Below the pieces are notes generated by a model. That model was not told where the DNA came from, did no database searches, and worked only from the letters and a program-made list of their open reading frames with translations. Made by a program: the position numbers and the translations under genes. Source: Cryptomeria japonica (lineage: Eukaryota > Streptophyta > Pinopsida > Cupressales > Cupressaceae). From it: 64,000 bases of DNA. Shown piece by piece: positions 13,047-24,815 of this stretch (positions are counted from its first letter, which is position 1; each line of letters starts with the position of its first letter). The DNA lies in NCBI RefSeq assembly GCF_030272615.1, contig NC_081406.1:259337386-259401385 (forward strand). Direction: 5' to 3'.

Positions 13047-16000
13047 ATTGATGGCAACACTCATGAGAAAAATCAAAACTGTTATCCAAAAATTGAAATC
13101 CAAAAAGATGTGCTCCCCCTGAGCAAGTGATCTCCTTTGTACATGCATTTTTCTCTCTACTACTCCCCCTTTGACATCAATGACAAAGAATGTCATAAAT
13201 AATTAAAAGATTACAAAAATGCTACCTCAAGGTCTGTAACTGGTTGGTTACTATCTGAAAAATGTCTACCAAAACTAGATTCAAACTCTGCATAAATTTG
13301 TTGTTGTCAGTTAGAGTTGCCTCAGTCTGCTGGATCATATCGGTGAGATAGTGCATTTGTTGCTCCAGTGATCATTGTCCAGTAATTGTTCCCTTATTCA
13401 TTTCATCTCTTTGAGTAATCAGACTATCTAACCTCAGACCAAGTTTATTCTTTAGTTCCTGGGCTTTGGACCTTATTCTTGCCTTTTTTTTCTCAAGTTT
13501 TTCCAACTTCTCAAAAACTGTCATTTCTTGCTCAAAAATTGAGATAAGTTCATATGAACCAATCATATTATCCTCTATGTCATCAATTTCTTTTTGTGTC
13601 TTTTTAATCTCCTCATCAATGTCCTCTGTCAAATTTTGAGGTTTACATGCTTCTCTATATAACTTCTTATACTCCAAAATTGTAGAATTAAGTACCAGTA
13701 AAAGTGTGTCCAAGTGATCGGTACATTTCTTTATAGTGTTCTCAAAGAATGCATTTTTCTCTTTGTCAACTCTCTCCTTAATAGTATCCTCATTCACTTT
13801 TCTAGAGTTATTAAATTATCAACAATGAATTTGGACAATGTGTCCAATTTACCTAAATAATCATTAATGTGCTCTATCTTACAATTAGGTGCAATCATCT
13901 TCAGGATAGGTAAAGTGTTATCGATTGCCTTAAATGCTAAGGCATTGCAATCTGTAATCCTCTTGATGGAATCCAATAGAACCTCTGTTATGTTAGTAGG
14001 TCTAAATTCACCTGTAGATGTGCTCGGTTATGCTATGGGTTTCTTCTCAATAGATGTTTGACCAATTACCTTCACTATATCCTCTTTATTTCCATCAGAT
14101 GCATCCACTTTACTTACATTTTCTTCCTATGGATCTGTCTATGTATGTGCCTCTTCCTTTGATTGTTTCTCAGTTTGATTAAGCCTAGACTCAACATGAA
14201 CCTCTACCTCAGATTGGTTCTCAGTCTGTACAACTGTCGGTTTCTCTGATTCTGGTTGCCTTATGTTAGTTATCTTGTCCTCTGTAGGTTTTTTAGTCTT
14301 TGGTTGCTCTGCTTGAGTCAGTATCTTAGTGTTCTGAGAATCAATAGTTTGTGCCAGTATCTCAGTCTCCTGAGAGTCTACAGTGTGTGCGGGTATCTCA
14401 GAGACCTTGCTATCTTTGACATCATCTACCTTAACCTCTGCAGTTTCTTTGTCCACAACAATGTTTATATCTTGAGTATCTACACTCATGGTAAAGAGTA
14501 TCTCAGACTCTGGGTTAGTATCATCATGAGTTATACCTTCAGTTTCCATATCTAGTGGATTATCTGTATGTACCGGTGATGTTGAATTTAATGGAGGGGT
14601 GTCCTGAGCCGGTGGAGGGATGTTATCGGTTACTTTTATAGAAGGTACACCACCTACTTTACCTTTTCCCTTATCTTTCTGATATACCTTGAATGTCTTT
14701 TCCACTTTCAGTTTGTTTCTTTCCTCTCGATTTTCCTTCTCAACAAAAAATATGTCCCATTTATCTACAGTCTCATCTGCAATTTCCTTAACCCTTCCAG
14801 CCATCAGGCTTACTTGCCTGTGTCCACTGACAAATACTGACCAATTAGCTTTAGATATAATCTCATCTATCTCTTCCTTAGAATTTACCGGATGTGCAAC
14901 CAAGAGTGCTTCAACTTTCAACTTCTTATCCAGTTCCATCATAGATAGCCTTTTAGCTTCTAATCTCAAGTATAAATTGTTAGGTAAATCATCAATTACT
15001 TCTATCAAAACTTTCTTGTATATATCCAAATGTAGGATAATGCTTTCTTCAATAGTTTGTTTGTCAGAATTCTTTAAAGAATTATACCATTTATTTATAT
15101 TTACAAGATTACCTTACTGTGTAATCTCATTCAGTAGATCATCCAGTGTAGGGGTAACCGATGTCTGTTTCTTCTTTGGTGTAAGCTTCTTCTGTGGTTC
15201 CCTAACTGTCTGTTGCTTTTTCCTTAGTGTCCTTGTTTTCTTAGGAGGAGGAGAAGGTACCGGTGAGCTTTTCATTTTCCTTTCCACTCTCTTAAACTCA
15301 ACAACCTTGCCATTGTCAGTATTAGAAGATGTTACAACTAGTGAAACATGTGCTTCTGGTTGCAGTCCTTTAAGCTCATTAGCTGATATACCACTAATGT
15401 TCATCACATTTTCCTTAATTTCACTAGCCTTCTTAGAGGCATCTCTGATAAACTTGTCTATTTTCTTCCTTTCTTTCTACATAGATACATTACTTGCAAT
15501 AGTTTCTGCATTACCAAATATTCCTTCAGATGGCTCCCTAGGTGCATCAAGTAGGGATTTTGTATATGTTTCCAGAATAGGTAGTTCTACCTCATAACCC
15601 ATCTCAGTAACCCAAACAGTTCTAGGGCTTACTGCTTCCATCCAAGTCTCATCTTGCTTAATGAAAAAATAGATTTGCTTGTCATACTTATCAACTATGC
15701 TCTGTCGTAATCTCTCTCTTGCTCTCATCTTAGTTTGAAATGTTTTGAAGTAATTTGCAATGTTCGTATCACAGTCAGTGCCCATACCAGTGAAAGTTTC
15801 TTGTATTTGTTTTCCTACTGAGATGTCATAACCAAAATCCTTGTGACCTATGCCAGGCATCTCTTTGGTAAAGTATTATAGCATTAAGCATACTAGTAGG
15901 TTCCCAAAATGGAAAGTACCTTTCTTATCTCCCTTAATCTTCTTCAAATTGTCAATTAGTTCATCTTTAAGCCATTCACAGACATCTATCTTAGCATTAT

Positions 16001-16351
16001 TGTTCACCATCTCATATGCACTATGAATACAAAGGCTAGAAACCGAATTTAGTCTATTTGCATGTGTTGCTTTATATCCAAGTTTCATACTAATATATCT
16101 CACATTTGTATCCTTGACATCATTGACTCTAAGTGACCTGCTATCAGATGTGTCTCCGGTTAACTCCATAACTCCCTTTTAAGGTATTTTCTTGGTTTTA
16201 TTAGGCCTACTACTGGTTGAGGGTCAACCAGTAACTGCCTTAATTGCCTCCTTGGTTATCTTGCAAATTGACTCTAACCACATGAACTCTCCATGGACTC
16301 TGCTCAATACAATTCTTACAACTTCCTTTGGAAATTCGAGAATGTTCAGTA

Positions 16352-17189
16352 TGTTGGCATTCTACACTCCTAGGACAATAGTTGATGTTGTCATTGATGG
16401 CAACCATCTGGCAACCAACTGGCATTCATCTGGAAAGCCACCGATAGTTATCAGCACCGACATAGACTTCTACATACACTAGCAGACACTTCATCGACAA
16501 TGGCTACAATGCATACTGGCACTCCAACTGACAGGGAATAAACTTTTGTTTATCGTAATTTATTGTAATGATCTTTTGTAAAGCCGACATGGTACATTGT
16601 AAAAGACTCATATATGTATGAGATCTTGTAAGTCATTTTGATATAAGGCATAGTGCGAAAAATGTATGTATGTAAGAAATAAGGAAAAGGAAGGATGTTG
16701 TATGCGAATACATAAGGCAAATTTTGTATAAGGTTTTGGTTATAAACTGAGCTTAAACCAGTACTGAACCTGACATAGTTGATGCTGATTTGAAGTAGTA
16801 CATTGTATTGGATTTGTTAATCCATTTTTGTAGTCAGTGTGACTCTTATTGAGTAGTGAGCTATAGGCAGTTGGCCTTCCTGCTTGTGCAGGCCCCTCAT
16901 TGTAAGTAATATTTATTCATTGGCCGGTGAGTGAATATTTTGGGTCACAAATCCCACTGAGGTTTTTCCCACACCGGGTTTCCTCATTAAATATCTTGTG
17001 TTATGGTGTGTTCTCTATGTTGTCTTTGTTATTCTTATTTGCTGCATTAATTCTTATTTACCGGTACACTATTTTGGGATGCAAAGTTCTTAATATGTTT
17101 AAATATTCTGCTAACTAGCCAGACACTGATTCACCCCCCCCCACCTCCCCCCCCTCTCCATGTCTTTGGGACTATCATTGATTCTAACA
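16352..17189 (+). repeat. Element C, 5' LTR
   Basis: This 838 bp LTR starts TGTTGGCATTCTACACTC and ends TTCTAACA. It contains C runs at about 17,136-17,155 close to its 3' end. It aligns with 22,204-23,024 and, in reverse complement, with the LTRs of B. Confidence 0.93.
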
Positions 17190-17191
17190 AT

Positions 17192-17203
17192 TGGTATCAG
17201 AGC
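17192..17203 (+). promoter_or_regulatory. Element C primer binding site (initiator Met tRNA)
   Basis: TGGTATCAGAGC, two bases after the LTR, is complementary to the 3' end of plant initiator tRNA-Met, the usual copia primer. Confidence 0.92.
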
Positions 17204-17260
17204 CTAGTCCTCTATTTTCAAAATCCTAATAGCTTGAGGAAGATTTTGACATTGGTACAG

Positions 17261-18370
17261 ATGGAGAACTTAAGAAAACAATTGGAAGGAGCTCTTGTAG
17301 ATTATGATGCAGAGAAATTGAAAAATATCAAACTTGATGATGATCTAAGGACTGCATAGGAATTCATTCAAGGACTTCAGGAGAACTTTACTATAGCAAG
17401 AAATAAAAGAAAAGAACTTCATGAGAAGATGTAGAAAGATGATGATGAAAAAGAAACTCTTAATGAACTTGTAAACAAGTTGAGAATAGAGAACAATAAT
17501 ATGAAGAATGAAATGCAAGATATGACTATGAGGTTATGCAAAGATATTGAAGACAAGAATAAGAATGAAGAAGACTTGACTAGGAGACTTAATGATGCTG
17601 GAAATGAACAACTAAGACCTAGTCATGAAAATGATATGCTAAAGACAGATCTAATTCACATGTAACATGATATAACTGAGCTTATGAGACAAGGGAATTC
17701 TAGAAAATGAGCTGGATACTGCAAATAAACACAAAGAAAAATTCAAGAAAAGTTCAGAGGAACTTGATGACATGCTGAAAAATCAGAAACCTAATAGAGA
17801 TACTAATGGACTTGGATTTGAAGTTGGAGAAAGTTTTGGTACTGCAAACAATCATGATCACAATAAACCGGTAAGACAACCTAGTGCTTATAAATTTAAT
17901 GGGAAATGCTTTAACTGTAACAAGTACGGTCATAGAGCAAATCAGTGTAGATTCAAAACAATCGGAATATTAATGCGCCCACCAGTCAATGTTCCAAATG
18001 CAACAAAGTTGGTCATAATTTAGAAAATTGCAGAATGAATGTAAGATGCTATGTTTGTGGAAGATTTGGGCACTTATCTAATCAATGCAGAACACAAACC
18101 GGCGTAGGATATGGAAAGGCTATTCAGAAGAATAATGTAACTTGTTATGCTTGTAACAAGATTGGACATATTGCAAAATTTTGTAGAAGCAAGTCTTCAG
18201 TGGCAAACAATAAAAGATCCAGTTTGAAAGGCAAAGAAAAGGTTGATGAGGTAAAGAAAGAATTTTCAAAACAATGGATTAGAAAGAGAGATCACAAAGT
18301 TGATGAAACTATCTCTACACCGGTAGAATAGAGTAATACTCCATTGGTAGGAGAGTCTTCATCCACCTGA
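17261..18370 (+). pseudogene. Element C gag-like gene: coiled coil plus four CCHC knuckles
   Basis: The reading frame begins MENLRKQLEG at 17,261. A Lys/Glu-rich coiled coil (KNEMQDMTMRLCKDIEDKNK) is followed by zinc knuckles of the form C-X2-C-X4-H-X4-C between about 17,907 and 18,184: CFNCNKYGHRANQC, CYVCGRFGHLSNQC, CYACNKIGHIAKFC and one damaged copy between the first two of these. A capsid-like UBN2 domain such as element E has is missing. The gene is broken by TAG codons (17,356-17,358 and 17,432-17,434) and frameshifts near 17,690 and 17,960. Its role would be nucleic-acid binding and particle assembly. Confidence 0.82.
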
Positions 18371-18534
18371 GAAGTAACCCTTTCGGGGGTAGTGCAGTAA
18401 GTTGAAAATCATGCAGAGTACCCTTAGTTGATGGTGAGAAGATAGATTTCTTCCTTACTAACAGATGTGTTAAGTTTTCACTTAAACAATGACCATTTAA
18501 TGTGGTTGGTGAGAGAAATTTCATTATAAATCAG

Positions 18535-18540
18535 CTGATT
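18535..18540 (+). promoter_or_regulatory. TATA box upstream of element C ORF2
   Basis: TATAAA lies 137-142 bases before the ORF2 start at 18,677. The equivalent position is kept in B (23,471-23,476, minus) and D (56,029-56,035), within a conserved spacer, which suggests a real internal promoter. Confidence 0.5.
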
Positions 18541-18676
18541 TCCCTCTTTTTTGACACACCGAGCATTCAAATTATCTGAGAGCGCGAAAACTAAGTGAAG
18601 GCACTCAAGGCAAAGGCGCGAAGTGATTTCTCCAAACATTTAGAAAAATTTTCAGGTAGCTAAAAGGTATTTTTCA

Positions 18677-21600
18677 ATGGCCTCTTCTTCTGCTCCCGAA
18701 TTTATTCAGAACCCTACTATTGTGGAAAATGTGAAATGCCCTAGGCCTGTGTTTAAGATAATTCCCGAAGTTGCAAAGCAAGATGACTCTATAGGGGCAT
18801 TCTCAAAATTCCTAAAGGTGTAGCATTTGCAGAAGACCCTAGGATTTATATACATTGAAACATTGATGAACTAGGTTTTGAGGAATTGATGAAAATGTTT
18901 GAAAAGGTTATTTGTGATGAACATGGTGTTGTTAAAACCGAACATAAAATTGTGGAAACTCTAGGTTTTGTTGAGATACTGAATATCCCTGAATTTTCGG
19001 AGGAAGTAGTCAAGATTGTATTGAGTAGAGCACATGGATAATTCTTATGGCTAGATTCTGTCTGCAAAATTACTCGACAAGCAATTAGGGCAGTCACTGG
19101 TTTACCCTAAATCGACAAAAGACCTAATAAAACAAAGAAGAATCCCAACAACACAGTGATAAGCTTAACCAGAGCAACATCTAACAGTAGATCACTGAGA
19201 GAAAATTATATTAAGGACATCAATGTGAGATTTGTAAGTATGGTGCTAGGATACAAGACCACACATGCTAACAGACTAAATTCAGTTTCTAGTCTCTATA
19301 TACACAGTGCTTATGAGATGGTAAACAACAATGCAATGATTGATGTATGTGAATGGCTGAAAGATGAGCTTATTGACAATTTGAAAAAGATCAAAGGAGA
19401 CAAGAAAGGTACATTTCACTTTGGAAACCTCTTGGTATGTTTAATGTTTTACTTTGCTAAAGAGATCCCCGATATAGGACCCAAAGACTTTGGTTATGAT
19501 ATACTGGTAGGAAAACAACAACATAATAGATTACTTCAAAAATTTCCAAGCTAAGATGAGAGCTAGAGAAAGGCCACCACAAAGTACAGTAGACAAATAT
19601 GACAAAGAGATTTGTTTTCTTATCAAAAGAGATGAGACCTGGATGGAGGTTGTACTACCTCAAACTATATGGGTCACCGAGATGGGTTATGAAGTAGATC
19701 TTAGTATTCTACAAACATATGCCAAAGCTTTACTGGATGCACTGAGAGAACCATCAGAAAAAGTTTTTGGTAGTGCTGAAACCATTGAGAGTAAAGTAAA
19801 AATATTGAAGCAAAGAAAGAAAAGAGACACTTGCATAAGAAATGCTTCTAAGAAAGTAAAGGAAATCAAAGAAAATGTCATGAACTTTACTGGCATATCG
19901 GCTAGTGAGCTTGAAGGACTTCAATTGGAGGCACATATTTCACTGATTGACACATCTTCTGGAATTGACAGTGATAAGGCAGCTGAATTTAAAAGAGTTG
20001 AAAGGAGGAAGAGAAAACCTTCACCGATACCTTCTTCTTCACCTAAGAGAACAAGGACCTTGAGGAAGAAAAAGTAAGCAATAAGGGAACCGACCAAGAA
20101 ACTAACTCCTAAGAAGAAATAGAAACTGGTTACTCCTTCATTAGATGATTTGTTAAATGAAATAACTGATGATGGCAATTTGGCTAATGTGCACAAATTG
20201 TATAATACATTTAATGATTCTGAAAGGGAAACCATTGAGAACAATATTATTTTACACTTGGACATATACAAAAAAGTGTTGATTGAAGTTGTGGATGATT
20301 TACCTGATGAACTCTATAGAAGATTGGAAGCAAAAAGGATAGCAGTGATGGAATTAGACAAGAAAATGAAAACTGAAAAACTTCTAGTTGTACATCCCTT
20401 TTAATTCAAAAGAGGAAATTGATAATTTAATTTATGAGGCTAACAGATCCATTTTTGCCAATGGACACTGGTAAGTAAGCTTAATGGTAGGAAGAGTGAA
20501 AGAGATTGTAGATGAGACTACAAATAATTGGGATATATTTTTTGTGAAGAAGGAAAAACAAGAGGAAATGAACCGACCTAAAAAGACATTCAAAGTGTAT
20601 CAGAAGGACAAGGACAAGGGCAAAGGAAAGATTGGTGGAATTCAAAACATAAAGATTACTGACAATATACTGCCACCACCTTTGGTTACTGAACCGATAC
20701 ATTCAGATGATCCACCGGTTATTGACACTGAAGGTATCACACATGATGACACAAATCCTGAATCTGAGATACTTTTTACCATGAATGTGGATACTCAAGA
20801 AGTAAATATTGTTGTAGATAAGGATAATTTAGAGGTTAAGACAGATAATATTGACAGTGGCAACATGGCTGAGAAACCAGTAGAAACTATTGAAGTTGAG
20901 ATTCCAACCCAAACAGAGCAACCGTCAGGAACTGAGAAACCTATTGAAGGTACAGATGCTGGCATAGGGCCACCAGAGACACAGATACCAACAATTGAAA
21001 TTTTAGGAAAACCTACTGAGGAAGAGGTACATACTGAATCAGAGAAATTGACAATCACTGAGACATCAAAACAATCTGAGAAACCTTTGCAGGTTGAAAT
21101 ACAAACTCAGACTGATCCACCAAAGGAAAATGTAAGTAAAATGGTTACAAATGTTGGAAGCACAAAGGTAATAAAGGTAATTGGTCAGACATCTGGCACT
21201 TCTACAAGTGAATTCAGACCTACAAATGTTATTGAGGTACTTTTGGACTCAATCAAGAAGATAACAAACTACAATGCATTGGCCTACAAGGAAATTGATA
21301 ACACCTTACCAGTTTTGAAATTGATTGCACCAAATTGTAACATAGACCATATCAAGGATTCTATAGTAAAATTGGACACACTGTCCAAATTTATTTCTGA
21401 TAATGTAATAACCATGGACAAGGTGAATGAGGAAACATTCCGAGAGAAAGTTAAAAAAGAGAAGAGCAAATTCTTTGAGGACACCATAAAGAAGTGTATA
21501 GAACACTTGGATACATTATTACCAACACTTAACTCTACAATTTTGGAGTACAAGGAGCTTTACAGGGAAACATGCAAACCTCACCTTTTGACAGAGGAAT

Positions 21601-21983
21601 TAGAAAAGGAGATCAGTAGAACACAAAAATAAATCGATGACATAGTTGATAACATAATTGGTTCATCTGGACCTATATCAGTTATTGAGCAAGAAATAGT
21701 AGGTTTTGAGGAGAAATTAGAAAAACTTGAGAAATAGAAGGCAAGGATTAAGTCAAATGCCTGGGAACTTAAAAATAAACTTGGTACTAAGTTGGACAAT
21801 CTTATCTCTCTAAGAAATGAAATCTCTAAGGCATTACTTCAAGGAGAACGATCACTAGAAGAACACATGCACTATCTCACTGACACGATCCAACAGACAG
21901 AGGCAACCTTGACTGGCAACAAAAGATTCATGCAGAGTCTAAATTTGGTTTTGACAGACATCTTTCAAATTGTAACCAACTGA
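18677..21983 (+). pseudogene. Element C ORF2, unknown function
   Basis: It starts MASSSAPEFIQNPTIVENV at 18,677, matching the starts in B and D. Main open pieces are 19,156-19,554 (VLGYKTTHANRLNSVSSLYI, then GTFHFGNLLVCLMFYF), 19,556-20,077 (ending in a basic KRTRTLRKKK patch), 20,150-20,404, and 20,484-21,632, the best preserved at 382 codons. The last covers a Thr/Glu/Pro-rich acidic middle and the start of a C-terminal helical region. The final piece (21,792-21,983) ends FQIVTN. No catalytic motif, signal peptide or membrane span is evident. Intact length would be about 1,100 codons. Confidence 0.78.
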
Positions 21984-22203
21984 TTACAGACTTTGAGGTG
22001 AAATTTTTGCACTTGTTTGACTATTTTTGACAACCTTTGTCATTGATGTCAAAGGGGGAGTAGTGGAGAGAAAAATGCTTATTCAGAGTAGATCATTTGC
22101 TCAGGGGGAGCACATCTTTTTGGAAACTTTTTGGACTTCAGTTTTTAAAAACAGTTTTTGGATTTTTCTCATGAGTGTTGCCATCGATGCCAAAGGGGGA
22201 GAT

Positions 22204-23024
22204 TGTTGGCATTCTACACTCTTATGAGAATAGTTGATGTTGTCATTGATGGCAACCATCTAGCAACCAATTGGCATTCATCTGGCAAGCCACTGACAGT
22301 TACCAACACCGACATAGACTTCTCCATACATTGGGAGACACTTCACTGACAATGGCTACAATGCATATCGACACTCTAGCCAATAGGGAATAAACTTTTG
22401 TTTATTGTATTTTATTGTAATTATCTTTTGTAAAGTCGACATGGTACATTGTAAAAGACACATATATGTATGAGATCTTGTAAGTCATTTTGATATAAGG
22501 CATAGTGCGAAAAATGTATGTATGTAAGAAATAAGGAAAAGGAAGGATGTTGTATGTGAATACATAAGGCAAATTTTGTATAAGGTTTTGGTTATAAACT
22601 AAGCTTAAACCGGTACTGAACCTAGCATAGTTGATGCTGATTTGAAGCAATACATTGTATTGGATTTGTTAATCTACTTTTGTAGTCAGTGTGACTCTTA
22701 TTGAGCAGTGAGCTCTAGGAAGTTGGCCTTCCTGCATGTGTACGCCCCTCATTGTAAGTCATATTTATTCATTGGCCAGTGAGTGAATATTGTGGGTCAA
22801 AAATCCACCAAGGTTTTTCCCACACCGGGTTTCCTCGTTAAATATCTTGTGTTATGGTGTGTTCTCTATGGTGTCTCTATTATTCTTATTTGCTGCATTA
22901 ATTCTTATTTACCAGTACACTGTTTTGGGATGCAAAGTTCTTAATAAGTTTAAATATTCTGCTAACCGGTCAGACACTGATTCACCCCCCCTCTTAGTGT
23001 CTTTGGGACTGTCATTGATTCTAA
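22204..23024 (+). repeat. Element C, 3' LTR
   Basis: This 821 bp LTR starts TGTTGGCATTCTACACTC directly after the tract AAAGGGGGAGAT (22,192-22,203). It ends at CTAA; the expected terminal CA is absent. Two earlier GGGGGAG copies occur at about 22,054-22,060 and 22,104-22,110. Confidence 0.92.
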
Positions 23025-23470
23025 GTATTTCTACAAAACCTAAGTCTTCCGCAATCCTATGTTCAGGTTTAATCAAGCCTTTTTCATCGGTAATAACCTC
23101 GTTAAACATTTTCTTCAAATCCTCAGTCCCTAGGTTTTCTATGTTGCAATGTATGTAGATTCTAGGGTCTTTTGCAAATGCTACACCCTTTGGAATTTTT
23201 GAAAAAGCTCTGACAAAATCATCCTGCTTTGCAATCTCGAGGATAATCTTAAACATGGGTCTAGGGCATTTGATTTTTTCAACAATGATAGGTTTTGCAA
23301 TAAACTCGAGAACAAAAGATGAGGTTGCCATTTTGATAAATACCTCTTAACTAAAGTTCTCTAAATGCCTGAAAATCACTTCGCAACTTCGTCTTAGGAT
23401 GCCCTTGCTCATTTTCACGCTCTCTGATTGTTTGAATTCTTGGTGAGTCGAAATGAGGGTTTTCCAGTGC

Positions 23471-23476
23471 TTTATA
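23471..23476 (-). promoter_or_regulatory. TATA box upstream of element B ORF2
   Basis: The minus strand reads TATAAA, ending 139 bases before the ATG at 23,331, at the position conserved in C and D. Confidence 0.5.
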
Positions 23477-23631
23477 GCCAAAAACGTTCTTCAAAAACCA
23501 CATTAAATGCTCACCGGTTAAGTGAAAACTTAACACATCTGCCAGTAAAGAAGAAATGTATCTTCTCACCATCAATCGAGGGTAGAATGAATGATTTTCA
23601 ATTTGCTGCAATACCCCCTAAGGATTATTCC

Positions 23632-24744
23632 TTAGTTAGATGAAGAATCTCCTACTGGTGGAGGGTTACTCTATTCTGCCAGTGTAGAGATAGATTCATA
23701 AACTTTCAGATCTGCCTTCTTAATCCATTGTTTTGAAAAATCTTGCTTTATTTCATTTACCTTTTCTTTTCCCTTCACACTAGATCCTTTATTGTTCGCC
23801 AGTATAGTCTTGCTTCTACAAATTTTTGCAATATGTCCAATCTTGTTACATGCATAACAAGTTACATTATTCCTCTGAATAGCCTTTCCATATCCTTGAC
23901 CGGTTTGTGATCTGCATTGATTAAATAAATTCCCAAATCTACCACAAACATAGCATTTCACATTCATTCTGCAATGTTTTGAATTATGACCAACTTTGTT
24001 GCATTTGGAACATTGACCGGTGGGTGGGTTTGTATTTTGATTATTTCTAAATCTACACTCATTTTCTCTATGACCATATTTGTTGCAATTGAAACATTTC
24101 CCATTAAATTTATAAGCATTAGGTTGTCTTACCAATTTGTTATAATCTTGATTATTTGCAGTACCATAACTTTCTCCAATTTTAAATCAAAGTCCAATTG
24201 TATCTCCATCAGGTTTCTGTCTTTTCAGCATGTCATCAAGGCTTTTTGAACTTTTCTTGAATTTGTCTTTGTGTTCATTTGCTATGATCAACTCATTTTC
24301 CAGAATTCCAACTTGTCTCACAAGCTCATCTTTATCATGTTGCATGTGAATCAGATTTGTCTTTAGCATATCAATTTCATGACCGAGTCTCAAATTTTTG
24401 TTTCCTGCATCATTAAGTCTCCTAGTCAAGTCTTCTTCATTCTTCTTCCTATCTTCAATATCCTTACATAACCTCATAGTCATATCTTGCATTTCATTCT
24501 TCACATTACTATTTTCTTATCTTGACTTATTCGTAATGTCTCTAAGAGTTTCCTTTTCATCATCATCATTTTGCATTTTCTCATGAAGTTCCTTTCTCTT
24601 ATTTTGTGTTATAACCAGGTTCTCCTGAAGTCCTTTATTGAATCCCTTAGCAGTCCTTAGATCATCTTCAAGTTTGATATTCTTCAATTCTTTTGCATCA
24701 AAATCTTCAAAATCTCCTTCCAACTATTTTCTTAAGTTATCCAT
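23632..24744 (-). pseudogene. Element B gag-like gene: coiled coil plus four CCHC knuckles
   Basis: The frame begins MDNLRK at 24,744. A coiled coil rich in Glu, Lys and Leu spans 24,723-24,187. Four CCHC knuckles follow in an open 154-codon piece (24,135-23,671): CFNCNKYGHRENEC, CSKCNKVGHNSKHC, CYVCGRFGNLFNQC (His replaced by Asn in the third) and CYACNKIGHIAKIC. Stops interrupt near the start (after MDNLRK), at 24,517 and at 24,187. Unlike C and D it keeps a sense codon (CAA) where both of those have TAG after KM. Confidence 0.82.
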
Positions 24745-24800
24745 CTGTATCGGTTTCAGAATCTTCCTCAAGCTGTTAGGATTTTGCAAATAGAGAACCA

Positions 24801-24815
24801 GGCTCTAATACCAAT
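24801..24815 (-). promoter_or_regulatory. Element B primer binding site
   Basis: The minus strand reads ATTGGTATTAGAGCC next to the LTR. It differs by one C-to-T change from the initiator-Met complement TGGTATCAGAGC. Confidence 0.88.

Larger units (their letters stand above)
16352..23024 (+). mobile_element. Element C: pol-less Sirevirus-like LTR element
   Basis: LTRs lie at 16,352-17,189 and 22,204-23,024, with internal sequence between. It is inserted in B's ORF2: the interrupted reading frame resumes cleanly across the gap (LGFVEIL before, NILEFPK after). The left flank ends CAGTA; the right flank keeps only GTA directly after CTAA, so the final CA of the LTR and two bases of the duplication seem lost. 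Layout is the same as B: initiator-Met primer site, gag-like ORF, TATA-bearing spacer, ORF2, three polypurine-like tracts. Confidence 0.92.
13222..23331 (-). pseudogene. Element B ORF2, unknown function (split by C)
   Basis: Translation starts at the ATG at 23,331 (MATSSF), runs to 23,025, jumps over element C, and resumes at 16,351 down to a stop at 13,222. Parts in order: a conserved N-terminal region that includes GYKATHANRLNSVSSLCIHS and a FGNLLVCLML motif; a basic Pro/Lys patch (KKTRTLRKKQQ); a helical region (LDIYKKVLIEVIDDLPNNLY); a Thr/Glu/Pro-rich acidic stretch; and a C-terminal coiled coil (ISIFEQEMTVFEKLEKLEKKKARI). The longest open piece is 296 codons (15,029-14,139). Stops and small shifts divide the pieces. 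No transmembrane span is apparent. Function is unknown; see findings for capture and env-like alternatives. Confidence 0.75.

Noticed and set aside
14689-15597. A 302-codon plus-strand ORF
   Set aside because: It is the antisense shadow of element B ORF2, which has clear sister copies in C and D on the coding strand. The antisense frame is Ser/Leu-rich and has no motif.
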